64,000 nt of DNA, taken from NCBI RefSeq assembly GCF_034479615.1, contig NZ_CP140255.1, positions 186,001 through 250,000 of the forward strand. The letters are read 5' to 3'. Positions within the stretch are counted from its first letter, which is position 1; every line of letters begins with the position of its first letter. Source of the stretch: Vreelandella neptunia. GTDB taxonomy: Bacteria > Pseudomonadota > Gammaproteobacteria > Pseudomonadales > Halomonadaceae. Under the pieces are notes generated by a model that ran no database searches, was not told the origin of the DNA, and saw nothing but the letters and a program-made list of their open reading frames with translations. This document shows, one piece after another, positions 8,706 through 18,054 of this stretch. The position numbers and the translations under genes were made by a program.

Positions 8706-10678
8706 GATAATACCCTTGGCAATACAATAAAAAAGTTGGCTCCGCCACCTATCGCTTCGCGGTAGCCGACTTCTCCGCCCATTTGCTGGCAGATTTCCTG
8801 GCTAATCGCCAGCCCAAGCCCCGTTCCGGGTAGCTTTCGGGTATCACTGCCGTCAGCTTGAGAAAAACGCTGAAACAAATGAGTGCGAAATATCGGATCA
8901 ACCCCCGGGCCGTGGTCGCAAACGGAAATTTCGATGGTGTTCGCATAAGGCTTAACGTCAACCTCAACGGCTTCGCCCTGGGGGGAGAATTTAATCGCAT
9001 TGGATAATAAGTTAGAGAGCGCTTGTGCCAAGCGAGGGGCGTCAACATTAATCAGAGCGCTAGGCCAATCGTCAGGCATTTGGATAGTTACCTGATGCTG
9101 CTCGCTATAGCCGCTCATGGACTCAATTATCTCGTCGAGTAACGGGGCCACCAGTTGCACGCTCATCTTCATCGGCATTTTGCCAGCGACCAGTTTTTCC
9201 ATATCTAATAAATCATTAATCAATACGAACAAGCGTTGAGCGTTGCGTTCGGCGGTCTTTACCAGCGCCTGAGCTTTGCTGGGTAGTTGGCCCGCTGCGC
9301 CACCATTAAGTAGCCCTAATGAGCCTTTAATAGACGTTAGGGGGGTGCGCAACTCGTGGCTAACGGTAGCGATAAACTGATCTTTCATTTTATCCAATTT
9401 GCGGCGTTCAGTGATGTCTTCTATCAATGACCAGATCACCTGTCGCCCATCTTGTTCCTGGCTGAGCATGCCTTGTAAGCGAACTGGGTAACGGCTGCCA
9501 TCCTTGCGGATATACTCTTTTTCGAAAGGGCCGTAGCGTCCCGTGGTCTTTAAGCTTAAAAGCGCTTTCTCTTCTTCGGGTTGATACTCTTTAGGGGTGA
9601 CGTCCCAATAGCTCAACGACACAAACTCATCGCGGGTATAACCCGTGGGTAAGATTAAGGCGTCGTTCAAATCGATAAACTGCCCGGTGTCAAAATCATT
9701 CAAGGCAATACCGATGGGAGAAAATTCGAACAGCCCCCGTAAGCGGGCTTCGCTGTGCGTCATGGCAAGGCGTGCCAGTTCCTGTTCATGAATATCTTGC
9801 AGGTAACCATGCCATAAGGTACTGCCATCGATAAGGCGTTCTGGTTTGGCTTGCCCCGTAATCCAGCGATAGTCGTTTTCCTGGCGCGCAACACGAAACG
9901 TTGCCGTCCAGTCTTCCAGTGTGCTGGATGAGTGTTCGATAGTCGCACTGATGGCGTCGAGATCATCGGGATGAATCCGCTCAAAGGCCGGGGTCGCATC
10001 TTCTGCGGCCTGCGCGGGGGTGATGCCATACAGTTGTTGAATTTGCGGTGAGCTGAACGGAAACGTCATGTGGCCGTCAGGAAAACGGCGAAACTGATAG
10101 ACCGTACCTGGCAGCTGGGCCACTAGCTTTGTCAGCCGTTCACGGCTGGCTCTTAATTCAGATTCAAGGCTTAAGTATGATTGTTGGCTGATTTCGTCGA
10201 CTTGTATCAGCTCTTCCGCCGTTGCCGCTAGATCGACCAACATACCGATCTGTTCTGCTGAAAAGGTTCGCGGTTGAACATCGATCAGGCACAGTGTGCC
10301 AATGCGATAGCCGTCGACGGTATGTAACGGCGCGCCCGCGTAAAAGCGTATCTTAGGTGCCTCGGTCACGAGGGGGTTGGTGGCAAAGCGGGGATCTTCC
10401 AGTGCATTTTCGACGATCAATGGCGAGCTGGACAGAATGGCGTGACCGCAAAAGGATAGGTTACGCGGCGTTTCCTCAGCATCGAGCCCTTGACGTGACT
10501 TGAACCACTGCCGCTCGTGGTCAATTAATGAGACAAGGGCAATGGGCACTGAGAAATACTGTCGGGCAAGGCGCGTTAGGCGATCAAAGCGCTCCACCGG
10601 GCCGCTATTCAGCAATCCGGTTGCATCAAGGGCGCGCTGACGTTCATTTTCGTTATCCGGGGTCGGTGGCGTTATCAT
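8702..10678 (-). CDS. Cytoplasmic sensor histidine kinase: GAF-PAS-PAS-HisKA-HATPase
   Basis: 658 residues without membrane segments. An N-terminal GAF domain (about 20-165, with FCGHAILS and FYAGAPL motifs) is followed by two PAS domains (about 185-300 and 310-430), HisKA (SHELRTPLTS, His about 442) and an HATPase with NLLSNAIKFS and GTGLGLAI. It lacks a receiver, so it can phosphorylate the operon's response regulators directly. The GAF type often senses small molecules or redox state, but no cofactor-binding residue can be assigned here. Its end overlaps the hybrid kinase start by 4 bp, and 33 bp separate it from the cyclase gene. Confidence 0.92.
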   Translation of the reverse strand: MITPPTPDNENERQRALDATGLLNSGPVERFDRLTRLARQYFSVPIALVSLIDHERQWFKSRQGLDAEETPRNLSFCGHAILSSSPLIVENALEDPRFATNPLVTEAPKIRFYAGAPLHTVDGYRIGTLCLIDVQPRTFSAEQIGMLVDLAATAEELIQVDEISQQSYLSLESELRASRERLTKLVAQLPGTVYQFRRFPDGHMTFPFSSPQIQQLYGITPAQAAEDATPAFERIHPDDLDAISATIEHSSSTLEDWTATFRVARQENDYRWITGQAKPERLIDGSTLWHGYLQDIHEQELARLAMTHSEARLRGLFEFSPIGIALNDFDTGQFIDLNDALILPTGYTRDEFVSLSYWDVTPKEYQPEEEKALLSLKTTGRYGPFEKEYIRKDGSRYPVRLQGMLSQEQDGRQVIWSLIEDITERRKLDKMKDQFIATVSHELRTPLTSIKGSLGLLNGGAAGQLPSKAQALVKTAERNAQRLFVLINDLLDMEKLVAGKMPMKMSVQLVAPLLDEIIESMSGYSEQHQVTIQMPDDWPSALINVDAPRLAQALSNLLSNAIKFSPQGEAVEVDVKPYANTIEISVCDHGPGVDPIFRTHLFQRFSQADGSDTRKLPGTGLGLAISQEICQQMGGEVGYREAIGGGANFFIVLPRVLS

Positions 10679-10711
10679 TGTTCTACCTCAACGGTCACAT
10701 CGCTTTTGATG

Positions 10712-12364
10712 CTAATCTATCGCCAAACAGACACGGTTGCGGCCACTGTTCTTGGCTTGGTAAAGCGCTTGATCAGCTCGGTTAAGCAGAGACTCGGCGG
10801 TGTCATCAGGAAAGTGCTGATTGTCTACCACGCCCGCCGACAAGGTGCAGGCAAACGGGTTGCCGCCGCCGGTAAACTGAATAGCAGCAAAGTCTTCGCG
10901 CAGGTTATTCACCATGCGCTCGGCGTGGTCAGCGGTGCAATCAACCAGTACCAACGTAAACTCTTCTCCACCGTATCTGCCTAGTCGGTCGGTACTCCGG
11001 AAACGTTGGCGCAGCAGGGTGCCTACCGCTGCAATGACGACGTCCCCCATGGCATGTCCATGGGTGTCGTTAACGGCCTTGAAGTGGTCGATATCGAGCA
11101 TGACCACGCTGAAAGGCTGCGGTTTTCGTTGAGTCAACTGCCATTGGTAGTCCAGCGCCTCTTTGATGCTGGCGTGTTTCAATAGTCCGGTAAGGCTGTC
11201 TCGGTTTTGGGTATCTTCCAGCTTACGTCGTTGTTTTACCCGGGAGCGGCATAGGTTGATGAGAAGGTCGGGATCAATGGGCTTTTCCAGAAACGCATCG
11301 CCCCCCTTTAATAATGCCTGGTCGCGTAGCTCTGAATTGAAGTGGCTCGAAAGATACACAATGGGCACCTGAGCCCATTGTTCCACTTGCCTTAAAAGGG
11401 CCGCCATCTCTGTGCCGGTAACGTCAGGCAACCAGAGATCCATCAAAATCAGTTCAGGGTTCGCATCATGCATCGCCTCGAATAACGCATCGGCACGATC
11501 AAGCACTGTCACGTGCATGCCAGCCTCTACCAACACGCCTTGAAGGTGCTGAGCCAATTCCTCGTCGTCTTCGACAATCATCACCCGCTCGGGCACGGTA
11601 TCTTTGGTTTTAATCAATTGCGCCATATAGGAGGCCAGATTGATCATATCCAAGGGTTTGACGAAATAGCTCTGTCCTCCGCTACGTAAGGCGTTGAGGC
11701 GCGCCGTGAAGCTTTCCTCGCTCCCGATAAAGAGAACCGGGCAGGTAAAGTCTTTTAAATGCTGTTGCCAGAAGGTGACAGGATCAGCTCTGAGGGCCTC
11801 TAGATGGGAGGCACGATGGTCGATTAAGAGCAAATCAGGCGATGAGTTTTTGTCGTGAGCGAGCGCCTTTGCATTAAGCAAATGGCGGATATGAAATCCG
11901 AAGCTGTGCAGTTGTTGAACCATATATTCTGCCAACATGGTATCGCGCTCTACCAGCCAGATGACCGGCTCTCCGCCAACGCTTTCTGCCCTGGAAGTCT
12001 CTATGCGGATAGCCGATTTTTTGCTTTCATCCGTTTTAAGCGCTTTTTGTAACGCGGTAATCCATTCAAAAACAGGCAGTGGCTGTTTGTCATTGCAAGA
12101 TTGCTCCAGGTTTTGTGCTACCTGCAGCTCCTGCTCTCTGGCCTGACGCCCAAGCTGCACGAAGCCGAAGGTACCTGCAGAACCTGCCAGCGAGTGCAAG
12201 GCGGCATGTAATTGCTGAAGGGATTGTGTACACGACGGGTCTTCTTCGAGCTGACCAGCGAGCATCGTGAGATGACTAAAATCATCAGCAAGACGTTTTG
12301 AGTAGGCAGCAGCTAGCTTTTCCAGCCGGGCAGCGAAGGTTTGGGGGTTAGTTGAGTCGGCCAT
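10712..12364 (-). CDS. HPt-REC-REC-GGDEF diguanylate cyclase
   Basis: 550 residues. An N-terminal HPt domain has HSLAGSAGTFG (His about 57). A first receiver (about 130-245) keeps the phospho-Asp (LLLIDHRA) but has ER instead of the usual acidic pair. A second, canonical receiver (about 255-375) has VEDDEE, LMDLWLPD and KPID. The C-terminal GGDEF domain has an intact active site GGEEF (about 464-468), so c-di-GMP synthesis is expected. Having HPt and REC in one chain lets this protein accept phosphate from the hybrid kinase receivers and switch on its own cyclase. It starts at ATG 12364, overlapping the upstream response regulator gene by 17 bp. Confidence 0.92.
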   Translation of the reverse strand: MADSTNPQTFAARLEKLAAAYSKRLADDFSHLTMLAGQLEEDPSCTQSLQQLHAALHSLAGSAGTFGFVQLGRQAREQELQVAQNLEQSCNDKQPLPVFEWITALQKALKTDESKKSAIRIETSRAESVGGEPVIWLVERDTMLAEYMVQQLHSFGFHIRHLLNAKALAHDKNSSPDLLLIDHRASHLEALRADPVTFWQQHLKDFTCPVLFIGSEESFTARLNALRSGGQSYFVKPLDMINLASYMAQLIKTKDTVPERVMIVEDDEELAQHLQGVLVEAGMHVTVLDRADALFEAMHDANPELILMDLWLPDVTGTEMAALLRQVEQWAQVPIVYLSSHFNSELRDQALLKGGDAFLEKPIDPDLLINLCRSRVKQRRKLEDTQNRDSLTGLLKHASIKEALDYQWQLTQRKPQPFSVVMLDIDHFKAVNDTHGHAMGDVVIAAVGTLLRQRFRSTDRLGRYGGEEFTLVLVDCTADHAERMVNNLREDFAAIQFTGGGNPFACTLSAGVVDNQHFPDDTAESLLNRADQALYQAKNSGRNRVCLAID

Positions 12365-12746
12365 TAAATGCCTTCCAGATTGAGCGGACGTCGTCAGCGA
12401 GCGTCATGGGGTCAAATGGCTTTGCTATGACGTCTGTGGCCCCGAGCTTCTTATAACGCGCGATCTCTTCAGGATGAACTTTAGCCGTCATGAAGGCCAC
12501 CGCTGTTGCTTCGGTGATATAGCCTTGGCGGCTTAATTCCAATAGCGTGCTAGGCCCATCCATGCCCGGCATCATCACATCAAGTAAAAACATTTGGGGA
12601 GCAAACGCTTCAACGTCTCTTAATGCTTGTTCGCCGGAACTACAGGCCTTGACTGTTAAGCCGCCGACATCCTCCAGCGCCATGCATGCGACTAAACGGA
12701 TATCGTCATCGTCTTCAACGTACATGACTCTTTCTAGTGTATCCAA
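12348..12746 (-). CDS. Single-domain response regulator (TTG start)
   Basis: 132 residues that are all receiver: an acidic cluster EDDDD (11-15), phospho-Asp 56 in FLLDVMMPGMDG, and a conserved lysine in AKPFDP near 109. There is no output domain, so it acts as a phosphate shuttle, a sink or a CheY-like effector. It is the first gene of the signalling operon. The TTG start is supported by AAGGAG placed 7 nt upstream; the alternative ATG at the eighth codon has no such site and would remove the first beta strand. Confidence 0.9.
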   Translation of the reverse strand: MDTLERVMYVEDDDDIRLVACMALEDVGGLTVKACSSGEQALRDVEAFAPQMFLLDVMMPGMDGPSTLLELSRQGYITEATAVAFMTAKVHPEEIARYKKLGATDVIAKPFDPMTLADDVRSIWKAFNGRLN

Positions 12747-12971
12747 GCAGCGTCTCCTTCAAGATTTTTAAAGGATTTATCACAAGCTATCACTGTATGA
12801 GCGATATACTAGAAGTGCCATGCTTTTTTAGTAGCGGCGATGGTGCGGCTGCTTATTGCAATCAACGTTTGCTCGATCCACGCTCCGCCAAGCTTTTTTG
12901 AAACGTTTTATTATGATGCGATCGGACGCGCTTTATTTAGCAGCGGCTGGTAATGGCAAATTAAGGTCGGC

Positions 12972-14156
12972 CTACAGCTTGTTATCTGCCTGTAGGGTCG
13001 TTTTGCCCAGAATAATCAGGACGACGGCTAAAAGACAGCAAACGATCGCCATCGCGGTAAACACATTACGTAGGGATTCCAGCCAAACCATCGTGGGGGC
13101 GACCACCACCGGGGAGATAAACTGGCCAAAAAAGAAGGTTGAGGTAAAACCACCAAATACCCGGCCCCGCACTCGCTGCGGAGTGATTCGCATCAGCCAA
13201 GTGGTAGTGTTGGGCATAAACGCACCTAGACCTAAACCGGAAATCGCCGCACCCACAATGGCCATGGCGTAACTCTGGGTGAACCCAACGATCAAAAAGC
13301 CAGTGGCCGCCAGCAGGAACCCTAAAACATAGATCGTCATTACCGACAGAAACGGTTTGTAGTAGCCGTAGCAAAACGCCACGATACTGGCCGTTAGGGC
13401 CGCCATCGAAAGCGCGATGCCGATCGCCATGCCACTGATCTGGCCCTGCTGAGAGAGCAAAAAGGGGAGTTGGGCGGGGAACATATAAAACATCGCCATG
13501 CTGATCATAGCAATGAGGTAGGCAAGGCCGGTGCGCCCATAATCCACCTTCACCGGGGCATCGGTTACATCAGTGTTTACGCCACTGCTTGCTTTGGGCT
13601 CTTGAAGAATCGCCCAGGCATAGGGCAGTAAAAGCACGCCGGTTAGGTAGAGGAGAAACGGGCCGCGCCAACTCCAGTCTGAAAGTATTCCGCCAAGGTT
13701 AATAAAAATAACCCCGCCCAAAGCCATGCAACTGCTTTGCAGCCCCAAAAAGCGGGCGCGTTCGGTGCTATCGAAATAATCGCCTACCAGCGTGGTGCTG
13801 ATACTGAGGATACCGGCCACCGCAATCCCCATCAGTGCGCGGGAGCTTAATAGCAGATCCACGCGATCAATGAAAAAGCCCGCGACTCCAGCAAAACCGT
13901 AAATGCCCAGCATCATCAGCAGCAATTTCTTGCGCCCAAACCGGTCAGCCAGATAGCCCATCAGTGGGCTGAACAGCGTAATCATCAGCGCAGGAATAGT
14001 CAGGATCAGTTGAATCAACACCTGTGGCTGGTCAGGAAAATGGCGGCTAATTCCCGGCAGCGCAGGCGCGATAATCGCCCCCGACATGACGGTCATGGTG
14101 CTGGCAAACAGCAGAACGGCCTTAATATGCGTTAACTGGCTAATGGTCTTTTCCAT
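12972..14156 (-). CDS. MFS-family drug/metabolite exporter
   Basis: 394 residues with twelve predicted membrane segments. The family signature GYLADRFGRKK lies in the loop between helices 2 and 3. Overall it resembles 12-TM DHA1 drug:H+ antiporters (Bcr/CmlA/Bmr-type). It stands alone, between the divergent promoter region of the signalling operon and the tRNA-Pro gene, so there is no context for its substrate. Confidence 0.85.
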   Translation of the reverse strand: MEKTISQLTHIKAVLLFASTMTVMSGAIIAPALPGISRHFPDQPQVLIQLILTIPALMITLFSPLMGYLADRFGRKKLLLMMLGIYGFAGVAGFFIDRVDLLLSSRALMGIAVAGILSISTTLVGDYFDSTERARFLGLQSSCMALGGVIFINLGGILSDWSWRGPFLLYLTGVLLLPYAWAILQEPKASSGVNTDVTDAPVKVDYGRTGLAYLIAMISMAMFYMFPAQLPFLLSQQGQISGMAIGIALSMAALTASIVAFCYGYYKPFLSVMTIYVLGFLLAATGFLIVGFTQSYAMAIVGAAISGLGLGAFMPNTTTWLMRITPQRVRGRVFGGFTSTFFFGQFISPVVVAPTMVWLESLRNVFTAMAIVCCLLAVVLIILGKTTLQADNKL

Positions 14157-14293
14157 ATCAAGAGAAGGGGAGCGAGTGGAAAGCTCAATCGCTTATCGTA
14201 GCATGTTTGTTAGCGGGCTAGTTTGTTTTTGGCAGTGCTTTTATTGGTAAGCAGCGGCGAGTTGAGCCTATATTGAGCCTAGCAATCACCCAA

Positions 14294-14330
14294 CAAAAAA
14301 CGGCCACTTGCTGTATTAGCTAAGTGGCCG
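14294..14330 (-). terminator. Rho-independent terminator of tRNA-Pro
   Basis: The inverted repeat CGGCCACTT (14301-14309) / AAGTGGCCG (14322-14330) is followed on the minus strand by six T (A-run 14295-14300). It lies 17 bp beyond the tRNA 3' end. Confidence 0.8.
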
Positions 14331-14346
14331 CTCTTCATGGAATTTT

Positions 14347-14423
14347 TGGTCGGAATAGCAGGATTCGAACCTACGACCTCTGCCTCCCGAAGGCAGCGCT
14401 CTACCAAGCTGAGCTATATTCCG
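14347..14423 (-). tRNA. tRNA-Pro (anticodon CGG)
   Basis: 77 nt on the minus strand, beginning CGGAATATAGCTCAG and ending in an encoded CCA. The acceptor stem CGGAATA/TATTCCG, a D-loop with TTGGTAG, anticodon stem CTGCC/GGCAG with loop TTCGGGA (anticodon CGG) and a T-loop GGTTCGAATCC are all visible. The acceptor begins with C, as usual for bacterial tRNA-Pro. It reads CCG codons and is followed by its own terminator. Confidence 0.96.
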
Positions 14424-14523
14424 AATGTTGCCGAGCTGTGCTCATCTGTACTCAACAACGGAGGAGGATCATACTTAGCCAGACGTGTTTTTTCAAGTCC
14501 TCGGCGGTGTGATCTAGCAATTT

Positions 14524-15528
14524 TTATGCTTGGCGATCAACCGCTAAGCGGGCCAGTTGGGCCATGCTGTCGCGGTAGGCGCTGGGCGGCAGGGCGTCTA
14601 ACTGTTGCAGGGCTTTATCGGCCATCTCTTCGGCCCGCTGGCGAGTATAGTCAAGTGCGCCGGTGGCGTGAATAATTTCCAGCACGGCGTCTAGCTGCTC
14701 GAGCCCGCCATCGCGAATCACCTGGCGAATCAGCTTGGCCTGTTCCGGCGTGCCTTGCTCCATCGCATGGATCAGCGGCAGCGTCGGTTTGCCCTCGGCC
14801 AGGTCGTCGCCAACGTTTTTGCCCATGGCATTGGCGTCGCCCTGGTAATCCAGCAGGTCATCAATCAACTGGAAGGCGAGCCCTAGGTAGCGCCCATAAT
14901 ATTGGAGCGCGCGCTCCTGTTCCGGCGTTGCTTCTGCCAGCACCGCACCGCTGTGAGAAGCCGCTTCAAACAGCATGGCGGTTTTACCCAAAATGGTCTC
15001 GAAGTAATCCTCTTCTGAGATGCTAGGGTTGCCGATGTTGGTCAACTGCAGCACTTCGCCTTCTGCGATGATGCAGGTGGCGCCGGAAAGGATCGCCATA
15101 ATGCGCATGGAGCCCACATCGACCATCATCTGAAACGAGCGGGCGTAGAGAAAGTCACCGACGAGTACCGACGGCGCATTGCCCCAAGCGTCGTTGGCGG
15201 TTTTCTTGCCCCGGCGCATATGCGATTCATCCACGACGTCATCGTGTAGCAGCGTGGAGGTGTGCATAAACTCTATTAATGTGGCCAGCGGTATATGCTT
15301 GTCGCCGGTGTAGTCGAGCGAACGGGCGGCTAGAAGTGCCAATAAAGGGCGCAACCGTTTGCCGCCGCTTTCGGTAATGTACTGGCCGATCGTTTCGACC
15401 AATGGCACTTTAGAGTTGAGCTGCTCGACAATCGTCCTGTTGACGGCTGCGAAGTCATCAGCCACCACGGCGTGCAGCGGTGAAGGTTTTGGGCTGACGG
15501 GCTGGGCTGAGGAGACGTTAGCAGTCAT
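14524..15528 (-). CDS. ispB: Octaprenyl (polyprenyl) diphosphate synthase
   Basis: 334 residues of the trans-prenyltransferase family. The first aspartate-rich motif DDVVD is at 96-100 and the second, DDLLD, at about 223-227; GGKRLRP (55-61) binds pyrophosphate. The enzyme extends farnesyl diphosphate with isopentenyl diphosphate to make the quinone side chain. It is divergent from rplU-rpmA-obgE, the usual arrangement in gammaproteobacteria, which supports the ispB name over other prenyl synthases. Confidence 0.94.
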   Translation of the reverse strand: MTANVSSAQPVSPKPSPLHAVVADDFAAVNRTIVEQLNSKVPLVETIGQYITESGGKRLRPLLALLAARSLDYTGDKHIPLATLIEFMHTSTLLHDDVVDESHMRRGKKTANDAWGNAPSVLVGDFLYARSFQMMVDVGSMRIMAILSGATCIIAEGEVLQLTNIGNPSISEEDYFETILGKTAMLFEAASHSGAVLAEATPEQERALQYYGRYLGLAFQLIDDLLDYQGDANAMGKNVGDDLAEGKPTLPLIHAMEQGTPEQAKLIRQVIRDGGLEQLDAVLEIIHATGALDYTRQRAEEMADKALQQLDALPPSAYRDSMAQLARLAVDRQA

Positions 15529-15698
15529 GGGATCCGTTCATCGCGGCAGAGGGAGGCGGTAAGTGCCGCCCGTATTTGTGGATTAGTTGTGATCATGTGT
15601 TGGGGTCATGCTATGGGGCTGCCTGTTGGGCGTCAAGACACGCGCTGCGGTTACGCTGTGGTAGTGAGAGCCGCAACAATTGACAAGTGCCTGTGGTC

Positions 15699-15836
15699 TT
15701 GTGATAAGCACCGATAGTCGTTATAATCCGCGACCCACTCATCATGCTCCCTGTCAGATGGCTCCAAAAGGGGCGCCACTCGCAGCAGGTCGATAAGAGC
15801 GGAAGGCGATGAGCGTTGGTTACGCGGGGCGTAACC
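15699..15836 (+). promoter_or_regulatory. rplU promoter and structured leader
   Basis: A -35 TTGTGA (15699-15704), a 17-bp spacer and -10 TATAAT (15722-15727) give a leader of about 130 nt before rplU. Near its end is a perfect 8-bp hairpin, GGTTACGC/GCGTAACC (15818-15836, loop GGG), 27 nt before the start codon. Ribosomal-protein leaders often bind their own product, so L21 autoregulation is an inference. This entry also accounts for most of the 335-bp gap between ispB and rplU. Confidence 0.6.
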
Positions 15837-15863
15837 GGCATTAACGACAGTCCGGAGAGCGAC

Positions 15864-16175
15864 ATGTACGCAGTTATCAAAAGCGGTGGTAAGCAGTACC
15901 GCGTTCAAGAAGGTCAAACCCTCAAACTCGAGAAAATCGAAGTCGCTACCGGCGAAACGATTGAGTTTGACGAAGTGCTGATGGTCGCTGACGGCGATGA
16001 CTTCAACATCGGTGCGCCGATGATCAGTGGTGCTAAAGTCTCTGCCGAAGTGGTTTCCCACGGGCGCGGCGATAAAGTCACCATCATCAAGTTCCGTCGT
16101 CGGAAGCACAGCATGAAGCGTCAGGGCCACCGCCAGTGGTTCACTGAAGTCAAAATTACCGGAATTTCTGCGTAA
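15864..16175 (+). CDS. rplU: 50S ribosomal protein L21
   Basis: 103 residues beginning [14 protein letters not shown], the standard L21 N-terminus and length. The open frame extends upstream to 15816, but ATG 15864 has GGAGAG in front and matches the family start. L21 binds 23S rRNA in the large subunit together with L20. It is followed after 29 bp by rpmA with a strong AGGAGG. Confidence 0.98.
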   Translation: MYAVIKSGGKQYRVQEGQTLKLEKIEVATGETIEFDEVLMVADGDDFNIGAPMISGAKVSAEVVSHGRGDKVTIIKFRRRKHSMKRQGHRQWFTEVKITGISA

Positions 16176-16204
16176 GCGGTCAATTCCCTTAGGAGGATTT
16201 TGCA

Positions 16205-16462
16205 ATGGCACATAAAAAGGCAGCCGGCTCCACGCGTAACGGTCGCGATTCCGAGTCCAAACGCTTAGGTGTAAAACTCTTCGGTGGCCAAGCGGCGACT
16301 GCGGGTAACATCATCGTGCGTCAGCGCGGCACGCGTTTCCACGCGGGCACAGGCGTAGGCCTTGGTCGTGACCACACACTGTTCGCACTGAGCGACGGTT
16401 TTGTGAAGTTTGAGACCAAAGGCCCGAAAAACCGCAAGTTCGTTAGCATCGTTTCTGCCTAA
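16205..16462 (+). CDS. rpmA: 50S ribosomal protein L27
   Basis: 85 residues, [20 protein letters not shown], the canonical length. L27 reaches the peptidyl-transferase centre with its N-terminal tail; the tail here starts directly with AHKKAAGS, without the cleavable leader seen in Firmicutes. It is preceded by AGGAGG, co-transcribed with rplU, and closed by a strong terminator. Confidence 0.98.
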   Translation: MAHKKAAGSTRNGRDSESKRLGVKLFGGQAATAGNIIVRQRGTRFHAGTGVGLGRDHTLFALSDGFVKFETKGPKNRKFVSIVSA

Positions 16463-16491
16463 ACGGCTAGAGCTATGCTCGCGGTTGCGAG

Positions 16492-16522
16492 AAAAAAGGC
16501 CCCGCTATGGCGGGGCTTTTTT
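16492..16522 (+). terminator. Terminator after rplU-rpmA
   Basis: GC stem GCCCCGC (16499-16505) / GCGGGGC (16510-16516) with a TATG loop, an A-tract before it and six T after it. This is a classic intrinsic terminator. obgE therefore needs its own promoter, or read-through. Confidence 0.92.
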
Positions 16523-16553
16523 GTCGGTTAAATCTCTTTTCCAATACGCTTTA

Positions 16554-16619
16554 CCACGATGCCTTTATCGCCATATCTATATCACGATGTATTTATCATT
16601 ATGCTGGTGGCGATAAAGG
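16554..16619 (+). repeat. Direct and inverted repeats upstream of obgE
   Basis: A perfect 12-bp inverted repeat, CCTTTATCGCCA (16562-16573) and TGGCGATAAAGG (16608-16619), spans 34 bp. Overlapping it is a degenerate direct repeat, CACGATG-N2-TTTATC, at 16554 and 16584. The position between the rpmA terminator and obgE suggests a regulatory element or a small palindromic insertion. No regulator can be named. Confidence 0.5.
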
Positions 16620-16657
16620 GTTGGGAAAAGAGTTGGGAAAACAGCAGTGCATATTAG

Positions 16658-17872
<1,215 letters not shown>

Positions 17873-17921
17873 TGGTATTGAGCGGGTGTATTCGGTAGTC
17901 AGCTAAATTCGGTAGTATGCA

Positions 17922-17951
17922 AAAAGGGGCTGCGTTCGCGCGGCCCCTTTT
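17922..17951 (+). terminator. Terminator after obgE
   Basis: An uninterrupted stem AAAAGGGGC...GCCCCTTTT (17922-17930 / 17943-17951), extended inward by GCG/CGC around a TTCG tetraloop. It ends in TTTTAT. Confidence 0.88.
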
Positions 17952-17955
17952 ATGG

Positions 17956-18050
17956 GCGTCTGATTAAGTTGCACGTGTCTGATTTAGTAGTGAGTATCTG
18001 ATTTAGTGATGAGTGCCTGATGTAAGTTGTTAGCGTCTGATTGAGGTGGG
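17956..18050 (+). repeat. Five degenerate ~19-bp tandem repeats before proB
   Basis: Units built on (G)YRTCTGATTTAGT-N-TGAG follow each other at about 17956, 17975, 17995, 18014 and 18033. The last unit has become GTCTGATTGAGGTGGG, which supplies the proB ribosome-binding site. The array fills the whole gap between the obgE terminator and proB. Confidence 0.6.
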
Positions 18051-18054
18051 TCGC

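Noticed and set aside
12780..12850. TGGCAC-containing stretch upstream of the signalling operon as a sigma-54 promoter
   Set aside because: TGGCAC is present but the matching -12 TTGCW is not at the required spacing; GTATA is found instead.
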